From Archivesica marissinica (Eukaryota; Mollusca; Bivalvia; Venerida; Vesicomyidae): a DNA stretch of 64,000 bases. The notes under the pieces were generated by a model. It was not told where the DNA came from. It saw only the letters and a program-made list of their open reading frames with translations, and ran no database searches. Shown piece by piece: positions 32,101-64,000 of this stretch; position 1 is the first letter of the stretch; every line of letters starts with the position of its first letter. The position numbers and the translations under genes were made by a program. Location of the stretch: the NCBI GenBank assembly GCA_014843695.1, contig CM026400.1, forward strand, positions 45,845,019-45,909,018, written 5' to 3'.

Positions 32101-32394
32101 CTAAAATGTCACAACGAAATTCATGAATATAATTGTTGTGAATTGACTTAAACAAAACATTAAATGGAATCTATTTATAGAAACAAGTCGGCCATCTTGC
32201 AAAAGCAAAACAAGATAAGCATGGACTTGAGCTATCAATTGCAGTGTAGTACATGTATCATGGTGAATTGCATAATGTTTATGCATAGCAGTTTACTTAA
32301 GTAACAAGTCGGTCATATTGATTAGATACAAATATAGTTCGCATGGACGTGCATTTAAATAAAATTAAATCAATTGCACAGGATTCCCTCTGTC

Positions 32395-32690
32395 TGATTT
32401 TTTGTCTGCGCCACTTCTGAAAAATTGAAAAACAACTGGAGCCAATTTGAAAACTTGGCTCCAACTAAGAGCCATATAGTTCACAGATAAATATTTAGTT
32501 TATACAAATTTATTTTAGCTCGATTGCGAAACAAGTTCTTACAACTTTTATTAATCACTCTCGAGACCTCATTCCTCATGGATTCCATCGCCACGAGTGA
32601 GAGAAATATTTGAAGCCATGTAATTGACAAAACATGTTGTGCCAAAAAAGAAAAAGTTGCGCCAAATATTTGACACTAATATGACCTTAA
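32395..32690. repeat. Dispersed repeat (pair with 53875-54080) interrupted by SINE-C
   Basis: GCCACTTCTG, GGAGCCAATTTG, GAGCCATATAGTTCACAGAT and GAAGCCATGTA occur collinearly in both copies. Only this copy has the SINE insertion. Confidence 0.8.
32497..32603 (-). mobile_element. SINE-C, 5'-truncated, with target-site duplication
   Basis: Flanked by AAATATTT at 32489-32496 and 32604-32611. The paralogous empty site at 53970 reads AGATAAATATTTGAAGCC without the SINE. Confidence 0.88.
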
Positions 32691-32699
32691 CAATGAAAT

Positions 32700-35600
32700 G
32701 GTATAAAATAATACAACTAGTAGATATTAGAGGGATGCCTAGTGAAAGAGATGTGTTTCACTGGATGTACTGAGTATAAAATAATACAATTAGTAGATAT
32801 TAGAGGGATGCCTAGTGAAAGAGATGTGTTTCACTGGATGTACTGAGTATAAAATAATACAATTAGTAGATATTAGAGGGATGCCTAGTGAAAGAGATGT
32901 GTTTCACTGGATGTACTGAGTATAAAATAATACAATTAGTAGATATTAGAGGGATGCCTAGTGAAAGAGATGTGTTTCACTGGATGTACTGAGTATAAAA
33001 TAATACAATTAGTAGATATTAGAGGGATGCCTAGTGAAAGAGATGTGTTTTCACTGGATGTACTGAGTATAAAATAATACAATTAGTAGATATTAGAGGG
33101 ATGCCTAGTGAAAGAGATGTGTTTCACTGGATGTACTGAGTATAAAATAATACAATTAGTAGATATTAGAGGGATGCCTAGTGAAAGAGATGTGTTTCAC
33201 TGGATGTACTGAGTATAAAATAATACAATTAGTAGATATTAGAGGGATGCCTAGTGAAAGAGATGTGTTTCACTGGATGTACTGAGTATAAAATAATACA
33301 ATTAGTAGATATTAGAGGGATGCCTAGTGAAAGAGATGTGTTTCACTGGATGTACTGAGTATAAAATAATACAATTAGTAGATATTAGAGGGATGCCTAG
33401 TGAAAGAGATGTGTTTCACTGGATGTACTGAGTATAAAATAATACAATTAGTAGATATTAGAGGGATGCCTAGTGAAAGAGATGTGTTTCACTGGATGTA
33501 CTGAGTATAAAATAATACAATTAGTAGATATTAGAGGGATGCCTAGTGAAAGAGATGTGTTTCACTGGATGTACTGAGTATAAAATAATACAATTAGTAG
33601 ATATTAGAGGGATGCCTAGTGAAAGAGATGTGTTTCACTGGATGTACTGAGTATAAAATAATACAATTAGTAGATATTAGAGGGATGCCTAGTGAAAGAG
33701 ATGTGTTTCACTGGATGTACTGAGTATAAAATAATACAATTAGTAGATATTAGAGGGATGCCTAGTGAAAGAGATGTGTTTCACTGGATGTACTGAGTAT
33801 AAAATAATACAATTAGTAGATTTAGAGGGATGCCTAGTGAAAGAGATGTGTTTCACTGGATGTACTGAGTATAAAATAATACAATTAGTAGATATTAGAG
33901 GGATGCCTAGTGAAAGAGATGTGTTTCACTGGATGTACTGAGTATAAAATAATACAATTAGTAGATATTAGAGGGATGCCTAGTGAAAGAGATGTTTTTC
34001 ACTGGATGTACTGAGTATAAAATAATACAATTATAGATATTAGAGGGATGCCTAGTGAAAGAGATGTGTTTCACTGGATGTACTGAGTATAAATAATACA
34101 ATTAGTAGATATTAGAGGGATGCCTAGTGAAAGAGATGTGTTTCACTGGATGTACTGAGTATAAAATAATACAATTAGTAGATTAGAGGGATGCCTAGTG
34201 AAAGAGATGTGTTTCACTGGATGTACTGAGTATAAAATAATACAATTAGTAGATATTAGAGGGATGCCTAGTGAAAGAGATGTGTTTCACTGGATGTACT
34301 GAGTATAAAATAATAATTAGTAGATATTAGAGGGATGCCTAGTGAAAGAGATGTGTTTCACTGGATGTACCGAGAATAAATAATACAATTAGTAGATATT
34401 AGAGGGATGCCTAGTGAAAGAGATGTGTTTCACTGGATGTACTGAGTATAAAATAATACAATTAGTAGATATTAGAGGGATGCCTAGTGAAAGAGATGTG
34501 TTCACTGGATGTACTGAGTATAAAATAATACAATTAGTAGATATTAGAGGGATGCCTAGTGAAAGAGATGTGTTTCACTGGATGTACTGAGTATAAAAAA
34601 TACAATTAGTAGATATTAGAGGGATGCCTAGTGAAAGGATGTGTTCACTGGATGTACTGAGTATAAAATAATACAATAGTAGATATTAGAGGGATGCCTA
34701 GTGAAAGAGATGTGTTTCACTGGATGTACTGAGTATAAAATAATACAATTAGTAGATATTAGAGGGATGCCTAGTGAAAGAGATGTGTTTCACTGGATGT
34801 ACTGAGAATAAAATAATACAATTAGTAGATATTAGAGGGATGCCTAGTGAAAGAGATGTGTTTCACTGGATGTTGAGTATAAAATAATACAATTAGTAGA
34901 TATTAGAGGGATGCCTAGTGAAAGAGATGTGTTCACTGGATGTACTGAGTATAAAATAATACAATTAGTAGATATTAGAGGGATGCCTAGTGAAAGAGAT
35001 GTGTTTCACTGGATGTACTGAGTATAAAATAATACAATTAGTAGATTAGAGGGATGCCTAGTGAAAGAGATGTGTTTCACTGGATGTACTGAGTATAAAA
35101 TAATACAATTAGTAGATATTAGAGGGATGCCTAGTGAAAGAGATGTGTTTCACTGGATGTACTGAGTATAAAATAATACAATTAGTAGATATTAGAGGGA
35201 TGCCTAGTGAAAGAGATGTGTTTCACTGGATGTACTGAGTATAAAATAATACAATTAGTAGATATTAGAGGGATGCCTAGTGAAAGAGATGTGTTTCACT
35301 GGATGTACTGAGTATAAAATAATACAATTAGTAGATATTAGAGGGATGCCTAGTGAAAGAGATGTGTTTCACTGGATGTACTGAGTATAAATAATACAAT
35401 TAGTAGATATTAGAGGGATGCCTAGTGAAAGAGATGTGTTTCACTGGATGTACTGAGTATAAAATAATACAATTAGTAGATATTAGAGGGTGCCTAGTGA
35501 AAGAGATGTGTTTCACTGGATGTACTGAGTATAAAATAATACAATTAGTAGATATTAGAGGGATGCCTAGTGAAAGAGATGTGTTTCACTGGATGTACTG

Positions 35601-36160
35601 AGTATAAAATAATACAATTAGTAGATTTAGAGGGATGCCTAGTGAAAGGTGTTTTTGGTGTTGGTTTTTTGTGTTTGGGGTGTGTGGAGATGTGTTTCAC
35701 TGGATGTACTGAGTATAAAATAATACAATTAGTAGATATTAGAGGGATGCCTAGTGAAAGAGATGTGTTTCACTGGATGTACTGAGTATAAAATAATACA
35801 ATTAGTAGATATTAGAGGGATGCCTAGTGAAAGAGATGTGTTTTCACTGATGTACTGTGAGTATAAAATAATACAATTAGTAGATATTAGAGGGATGCCT
35901 AGTGAAAGAGATGTGTTTCACTGGATGTACTGAGTATAAAATAATACAATTAGTAGATATTAGAGGGATGCCTAGTGAAAGAGATGTGTTTCACTGGATG
36001 TACCGAGATAAAATAATACAATTAGTAGATATTAGAGGGATGCCTAGTGAAAGAGATGTGTTTCACTGGATGTACTGAGTATAAAATAATACAATTAGTA
36101 GATATTAGAGGGATGCCTAGTGAAAGAGATGTGGTTTCACTGGATGTACGAGAATAAAAT
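32700..36160. repeat. 73-bp satellite array, ~47 copies
   Basis: Unit: GTATAAAATAATACAATTAG, TAGATATTAGAGGGATGCCT, AGTGAAAGAGATGTGTTTCA, CTGGATGTACTGA. Copies to ~33800 are essentially identical. From there on single-base deletions accumulate, and there is a G/T-rich insertion near 35645-35690. Confidence 0.96.
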
Positions 36161-36209
36161 ATGCTCAACCCTGAATAGAATTTACACGTGACGAAGTTGC
36201 TCTAATTGG

Positions 36210-36425
36210 TATCCCAAATTGTTAACCCATGGTATCCCAAATTGTTATCTATCTCATGGTATCCCAAATTGTTATCCCATGGTATCCCAAATTGTTATCT
36301 ATCTCATGGTATCCCAAATTGTTATCCCATGGTATCCCAAATTGTTATCTATCTCATGGTATCCCAAATTGTTAACCCATGGTATCCCAAATTGTTATCT
36401 ATCTCATGGTATCCCAAATTGGTAT
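36210..36425. repeat. 27/23-bp array, left copy
   Basis: Units TATCCCAAATTGTTATCTAT + CTCATGG (27) and TATCCCAAATTGTTAACCCATGG-type (23). It is the shorter counterpart of 38800-39846. Confidence 0.93.
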
Positions 36426-36472
36426 CGTCAAAGTGATGCATAAAAGAAACACTAGTCATTATATAATTGCAG

Positions 36473-36680
36473 AAGGATCTGTAGTCCAGTGGTAAAACGC
36501 TGGACTGGTAATCCAGAGATCGTACGTTCGATCCCCCGTCTGACCTAATAAAATTATGGTCTTTCAGATGGGACTTTAAACCGAGGTCTCATGTCGGTGC
36601 TGTACACCGTGACTATTCTCCAAAATCTAAAATGACTAGCGTTTCTCAGGTAGCGACGATAAATAAACGTAAAACACATA
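36473..36680 (+). mobile_element. SINE-D, left-block copy with indels
   Basis: Head GGATCTGTAGTCCAGTGGTA. It matches 39890-40101 but has missing bases relative to it and to the family. Confidence 0.85.
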
Positions 36681-36785
36681 TATAGTTAGCCTGAATGTGC
36701 TTGCAAATATAATTCTGCATCGACGGGCATCTAAATATCCTCAAGTACCATGATGAGCATCATGAAGATATGCCAATGTGTGTGT

Positions 36786-37067
36786 GTTTTACGTTTATTT
36801 ATCGTCGCTACCGGTTGCCCATATGAGCGACGCCTCCTAAAGAGATTAGTCGTTTTAGATTTTGGAGGATAGTGCATGATACAGAGAGAGACCCATTCCA
36901 GATTCTCCTCTGGTTCTTTTACTTGCACGGTGTAAGCACCGCACGAGACCTCGGTTTAACGTCCATTTGAAGACTGATCTTTTATTAGGGTCAGACGGGG
37001 GATCGACCTGCGATCCCTGGATTACAGTCCAGCGTGTTACCACTGGACTACAGATCCGTCTGTATCT
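36786..37067 (-). mobile_element. SINE-D, left-block inverted copy
   Basis: Counterpart of 40206-40490, again with single-base deletions (for example CGACCTGCG for CGAACCTGCG). Confidence 0.85.
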
Positions 37068-37327
37068 AGAATATACAGTGAGTGATATGCCAATGCTAAA
37101 TGCAAGCTGTTTATATAGCAGCAAGTCATGAAGTCTTGTAAGTAACAAAAAGATGTCTCCGCAGAGATGTGTGTCTAAATGCCCGAAAGATCTATCATGA
37201 ATTTCATGACTATATGATGTGGTTTAGCCACAATCAAAAACACAATTTTTTTAAAAACAATAAGTCCGCATCTGGATTGGACAACAATTTCAGCATGGCT
37301 GTGTACATTAACCCATAACCTGCCGAA

Positions 37328-38327
37328 NNNNNNNNNNNNNNNNNNNNNNNNNNNNNNNNNNNNNNNNNNNNNNNNNNNNNNNNNNNNNNNNNNNNNNNNN
37401 NNNNNNNNNNNNNNNNNNNNNNNNNNNNNNNNNNNNNNNNNNNNNNNNNNNNNNNNNNNNNNNNNNNNNNNNNNNNNNNNNNNNNNNNNNNNNNNNNNNN
37501 NNNNNNNNNNNNNNNNNNNNNNNNNNNNNNNNNNNNNNNNNNNNNNNNNNNNNNNNNNNNNNNNNNNNNNNNNNNNNNNNNNNNNNNNNNNNNNNNNNNN
37601 NNNNNNNNNNNNNNNNNNNNNNNNNNNNNNNNNNNNNNNNNNNNNNNNNNNNNNNNNNNNNNNNNNNNNNNNNNNNNNNNNNNNNNNNNNNNNNNNNNNN
37701 NNNNNNNNNNNNNNNNNNNNNNNNNNNNNNNNNNNNNNNNNNNNNNNNNNNNNNNNNNNNNNNNNNNNNNNNNNNNNNNNNNNNNNNNNNNNNNNNNNNN
37801 NNNNNNNNNNNNNNNNNNNNNNNNNNNNNNNNNNNNNNNNNNNNNNNNNNNNNNNNNNNNNNNNNNNNNNNNNNNNNNNNNNNNNNNNNNNNNNNNNNNN
37901 NNNNNNNNNNNNNNNNNNNNNNNNNNNNNNNNNNNNNNNNNNNNNNNNNNNNNNNNNNNNNNNNNNNNNNNNNNNNNNNNNNNNNNNNNNNNNNNNNNNN
38001 NNNNNNNNNNNNNNNNNNNNNNNNNNNNNNNNNNNNNNNNNNNNNNNNNNNNNNNNNNNNNNNNNNNNNNNNNNNNNNNNNNNNNNNNNNNNNNNNNNNN
38101 NNNNNNNNNNNNNNNNNNNNNNNNNNNNNNNNNNNNNNNNNNNNNNNNNNNNNNNNNNNNNNNNNNNNNNNNNNNNNNNNNNNNNNNNNNNNNNNNNNNN
38201 NNNNNNNNNNNNNNNNNNNNNNNNNNNNNNNNNNNNNNNNNNNNNNNNNNNNNNNNNNNNNNNNNNNNNNNNNNNNNNNNNNNNNNNNNNNNNNNNNNNN
38301 NNNNNNNNNNNNNNNNNNNNNNNNNNN
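37328..38327. other. Assembly gap of exactly 1,000 N
   Basis: Uninterrupted N. The round size indicates a placeholder, so true gap length is unknown. It may be negative, because the flanks duplicate each other. Confidence 0.98.
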
Positions 38328-38735
38328 GATATTAGAGGGATGCCTAGTGAAAGAGATGTGTTTCACTGGATGTACTGAGTATAAAATAATACAATTAGTA
38401 GATATTAGAGGGATGCCTAGTGAAAGAGATGTGTTTCACTGGATGTACTGAGTATAAAATAATACAATTAGTAGATATTAGAGGGATGCCTAGTGAAAGA
38501 GATGTGTTTCACTGGATGTACTGAGAATAAAATAATACAATTAGTAGATATTAGAGGGATGCCTAGTGAAAGAGATGTGTTTCACTGGATGTACTGAGAA
38601 TAAAATAATACAATTAGTAGATATTAGAGGGATGCCTAGTGAAAGAGATGTGTTTCACTGGATGTACTGAGTATAAAATAATACAATTAGTAGATATTAG
38701 AGGGATGCCTAGTGAAAGAGATGTGTTTCACTGGA
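38328..38735. repeat. 73-bp satellite array, right contig
   Basis: About 5.6 copies of the same unit as 32700-36160, without indels. Confidence 0.95.
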
Positions 38736-38799
38736 TGTACCGAGAATAAAATATGCTCAACCCTGAATAGAATTTACACGTGACGAAGTTGCTCTAATT

Positions 38800-39846
38800 G
38801 GTATCCCAAATTGTTAACCCATGGTATCCCAAATTGTTATCTATCTCATGGTATCCCAAATTGTTATCTATCTCATGGTATCCCAAATTGTTATCTATCT
38901 CATGGTATCCCAAATTGTTATCTATCTCATGGTATCCCAAATTGTTATCTATCTCATGGTATCCCAAATTGTTATCTATCTCATGGTATCCCAAATTGTT
39001 ATCTATCTCATGGTATCCCAAATTGTTAACCCATGGTATCCCAAATTGTTATCTATCTCATGGTATCCCAAATTGTTAACCCATGGTATCCCAAATTGTT
39101 ATCTATCTCATGGTATCCCAAATTGTTATCTATCTCATGGTATCCCAAATTGTTATCTATCTCATGGTATCCCAAATTGTTATCTATCTCATGGTATCCC
39201 AAATTGTTATCTATCTCATGGTATCCCAAATTGTTATCTATCTCATGGTATCCCAAATTGTTATCTATCTCATGGTATCCCAAATTGTAACCCATGGTAT
39301 CCCAAATTGTTATCTATCTCATGGTATCCCAAATTGTTAACCCATGGTATCCCAAATTGTTATCTATCTCATGGTATCCCAAATTGTTAACCCATGGTAT
39401 CCCAAATTGTTATCTATCTCATGGTATCCCAAATTGTTATCTATCTCATGGTATCCCAAATTGTTATCTATCTCATAGTATCCCAAATTGTTAACCCATG
39501 GTATCCCAAATTGTTATCTATCTCATGGTATCCCAAATTGTTAACCCATGGTATCCCAAATTGTTATCTATCTCATGGTATCCCAAATTGTTAACCCATG
39601 GTATCCCAAATTGTTATCTATCTCATGGTATCCCAAATTGTTAACCCATGGTATCACAAATTGTTATATATCTCATGGTATCCCAAATTGTTAACCCATG
39701 GTATCCCAAATTGTTATCTATCTCATGGTATCCCAAATTGTTAACCCATGGTATCCCAAATTGTTATCTATCTCATGGTATCCCAAATTGTTAACCCATG
39801 GTATCCCAAATTGTTATCTATCTCATGGTATCCCAAATTGGTATCG
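38800..39846. repeat. 27/23-bp array, right copy, ~41 units
   Basis: Runs of the 27-bp unit early, then a regular 27+23 alternation (a 50-bp higher-order unit) near the end. ORFs up to 189 codons in every frame are repeat shadows. Confidence 0.95.
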
Positions 39847-39889
39847 TCAAAGTGATGCATAAAAGAAACACTAGTCATTATATAATTGC

Positions 39890-40101
39890 AGAAGGATCTG
39901 TAGTCCAGTGGTAAAACGCTGGACTGGTAATCCAGAGATCGTACGTTCGATCCCCCGTCTGACCCTAATAAAATTAATAGTCTTTCAGATGGGACGTTAA
40001 ACCGAGGTCTCATGTCGGTGCTGTACACCGTGCACTATTCTCCAAAAATCTAAAATGACGAGCGGGTCGCAGGTAGCGACGATAAATAAACGTAAAACAC
40101 A
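39890..40101 (+). mobile_element. SINE-D, internally deleted
   Basis: Full tRNA-like head, but the body lacks the segment between CCGTGCAC and TATTCTCC. Confidence 0.88.
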
Positions 40102-40205
40102 CATATAATTAGCCTGAATGTGCTTGCAAATATAATTCTGCATCGACGGGCATCTAAATATCCTCAAGTACCATGATGAACATCATGAAGATATGCCAAT
40201 GTGTG

Positions 40206-40490
40206 TGTGTTTTACGTTTATTTATCGTCGCTACCGGTTGCCCATATGAGCGACGCCTCCTAAAGAGATTAGTCGTTTTAGATTTTGGAGGATAGTGCAT
40301 GATACAGAGAGAGACCCATTCCAGAGTCTCCTCTGGTTCTTTTACGTGCACGGTGTAAAGCACCGACACGAGACCTCGGTTTAACGTCCCATTTGAAAGA
40401 CTGATCATTTTATTAGGGTCAGACGGGGGATCGAACCTGCGATCCCTGGATTACCAGTCCAGCGTGTTACCACTGGACTACAGATCCGTC
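40206..40490 (-). mobile_element. SINE-D, full length
   Basis: Inverted with respect to the copy ~100 bp to its left, making a potential large hairpin of two SINEs. Confidence 0.9.
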
Positions 40491-40737
40491 TGTATCTAGA
40501 ATATACAGTGAGTGATATGCCAATGCTAAATGCAAGCTGTTTATATAGCAGCAAGTCATGAAGTCTTGTAAGTAACAAAAAGATGTCTCCGCAGAGATGT
40601 GTGTCTAAATGCCCGAAAGATCTATCATGAATTTCATGACTATATGATGTGGTTTAGCCACAATCAAAAACACAATTTTTTTAAAAACAATAAGTCCGCA
40701 TCTGGATTGGACAACAATTTCAGCATGGCTGTGTACA

Positions 40738-40983
40738 TTAACCCATAACCTGCCGAATAAATTGGACGGAATGTGCAAACAATATAGATCCAGATCAGCC
40801 TCGGCATAGCTCCGTGTATTATTAGTATCTATGTTATTTGCTCTTCAGACAAGTGTAGTAGCTTCACTATCCGAACAGCAATCATCATAGAGCCTGATCA
40901 GACTGTAAATTCTGTGCTGTTTGATCTGGCTCTATGCTGTTTGCAAAAGCGACTTTAGTCGTGATTGGCAGGTTACGGGTTAA
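40738..40983. mobile_element. M-TTAA2 MITE, 246 bp
   Basis: TTAACCCATAACCTGCCGAA to GGCAGGTTACGGGTTAA. The left contig stops 20 bp inside the duplicate of this element. Confidence 0.88.
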
Positions 40984-41174
40984 TACCCTAAAATACCATG
41001 ATTAACTTCATAAACCTACAATGTATTTGAAACGGCTTAGCCACATACGAAAATTAAATACAAGAAACTGAGACATCAAAGGAGTACGTACTATTGTGTA
41101 GTAACAAACTTCCACCATTTTAGATATAATCATTTTCCCCCAGCACCTCAATGTGTCAACAATACACGAACACT

Positions 41175-41440
41175 TCCATGATGATGAACTAAACACAAAT
41201 CTATTTATATTAACAAGTCGGCCATCTTAGATATAATCATTTTCCTTCAATGAGTCAACAATACAGAATACTCCCAAAGATGAAATGCTAAACACAAATC
41301 TATTTATAGTAACAAGTCGGCCATCTTAGATATAATTATTTTCCCTCAATGAGTCAACAATACAGAATACTCCCAAAGATGAAATGCTAAACACAAATCT
41401 ATTTATAGTAACAAGTCGGCCATCTTAGATCTGAAGAGAA
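41175..41440. repeat. 99-bp tandem repeat, ~2.6 copies
   Basis: Unit contains CTATTTATAGTAACAAGTCG, GCCATCTTAGATATAAT and CAATGAGTCAACAATACAGA. Confidence 0.85.
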
Positions 41441-41747
41441 TTTCCCCCTGAGCATTGGATATCCACAAATGACCTTGATACTGGTACCCAGAAGCCACAT
41501 GCTGAATTTCAAAAAGATAAACAAAGCAGTTAGGATTATAGAACTAAAGTCAACGTTGTATCTAGCCGAGGCCGGAGTTCCTAACATCTCCCGGGACATT
41601 TGTCACGACAAGTTAAAAATGGAGCTACAATGATAGTAATTCTGTCCCTATGTATGCAGTATCAGACCTAGGTTTGCATTATTTGTACTATTTTTGCATT
41701 ATGTCCTATTACGTATGCAGTATTTCTGTCTACGTATGCAGTAATTC

Positions 41748-63567
<21,820 letters not shown>

Positions 63568-63626
63568 TTACATGGGGCTAACCACCTGCATAATAAATAA
63601 GCATGACACTATTATTATTCTAAGTC

Positions 63627-63931
63627 CAGGGATCATTCTAGAGGGCGATGTGGGCGAAATTGTTGCCCTAGGGACCCTGACTTCGCCCTCTGGGGGCCCC
63701 ACTTCTCCCTAAAAAAAATATTGTTTGGTTTTTACGATTTTCAAACAAAATGTTGTCTAGTAAGATACACTGGCCCATTATAAAGCACTCCTTCTATTCA
63801 AATGTTGTATTTAATGGTTGTACTGTGCATTTTAACCCTATTTTGCAGAAGTATATTAAAGAACACCATTTAAGGAAGCGATCAATCGCTTTCTCACTTC
63901 TCCCAAAAATTCTGACCTAGAATGAACCCTG
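63627..63931. mobile_element. M-CAGGG MITE, intact 305 bp
   Basis: CAGGGATCATTCTAGAGGGC and CTGACCTAGAATGAACCCTG form the inverted ends. It is the best reference copy for the family. Termini starting CAGGG resemble hAT elements, but no clear target-site duplication is visible. Confidence 0.85.
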
Positions 63932-64000
63932 TATTGAAACAAAAAGCAAGACCAGCATTATTTATATAGATCTCTGTTATACTCTTGGACACAGAAAAAT

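Larger units (their letters stand above)
36161..37327. other. Left copy of a duplicated block ending at the assembly gap
   Basis: Matches 38747-40757 from TATGCTCAACCCTGAATAG through the 27-bp array, two SINE-Ds and unique sequence to ACCCATAACCTGCCGAA, where N begins. The array is shorter here. Confidence 0.92.

Noticed and set aside
37308..38366. 352-codon ORF
   Set aside because: It runs through the 1,000-N gap; only about 30 residues are real sequence.
38794..39594. Repeat ORFs up to 189 codons on both strands
   Set aside because: 27/23-bp array shadows.
41399..41599. 66-codon minus-strand ORF downstream of FAM102
   Set aside because: Partly within the 99-bp repeat; no family resemblance or splice context.
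41581..41624. Alternative FAM102 last exon after a good acceptor (TATCATTGTAG)
   Set aside because: Phase fits but the peptide has no family motif; 41748-41800 encodes the expected LQLLVAKDGT instead.

Overview
The window is animal nuclear DNA, most likely from a bivalve mollusc or another lophotrochozoan. It is AT-rich, its genes are split into short exons by GT-AG introns, and it carries tRNA-headed SINEs and short inverted-repeat transposons (MITEs). There is nothing prokaryotic in it. Species is not assignable from sequence alone. Two conserved genes converge, and nearly everything else is repeat.

Gene 1 (+ strand, 717-8106) is the 3' part of a DIPK1/FAM69-family gene (ER-luminal divergent protein kinase-like protein). 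Four exons join in phase and give 366 residues plus stop: a Cys-rich segment, an N-lobe, an EF-hand loop split exactly across an intron, and the PIP49_C-type C-lobe with a Cys-rich tail. The N-terminal membrane anchor lies off the left edge. Gene 2 (- strand, 63555-41748) is a complete-looking FAM102/EEIG homologue. Eight phase-compatible exons over 21.8 kb encode 329 residues: an N-terminal NT-C2 domain, a Ser/Arg-rich middle and a short conserved C-terminal motif. None of these exons can be recognised from long ORFs; they were found by splice signals, phase and family motifs.

The rest is repeats. There are six tRNA-headed SINE families (called A-F here), at least eight MITE families, some nested three deep, and more than 20 tandem arrays with units of 20-119 bp. 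From 8.5 to 41.7 kb there is no recognisable host gene. A 1,000-N gap (37328-38327) is flanked by two near-identical 1.2-2 kb blocks, which looks like a failed contig or haplotype merge.

The main observation is that many arrays are seeded at the edge of a functional element. Seven exon boundaries across both genes have their own splice-site or exon-end sequence copied in tandem into the adjoining intron or UTR. Several MITEs have one terminus, or an internal segment, expanded in the same way, up to 2 kb. The clearest cases are 6 decoy acceptors before exon a (DIPK1), 11 decoy EF-hand/donor copies after exon b, and a 2.45-kb AG-free array directly upstream of the FAM102 exon 3 acceptor.
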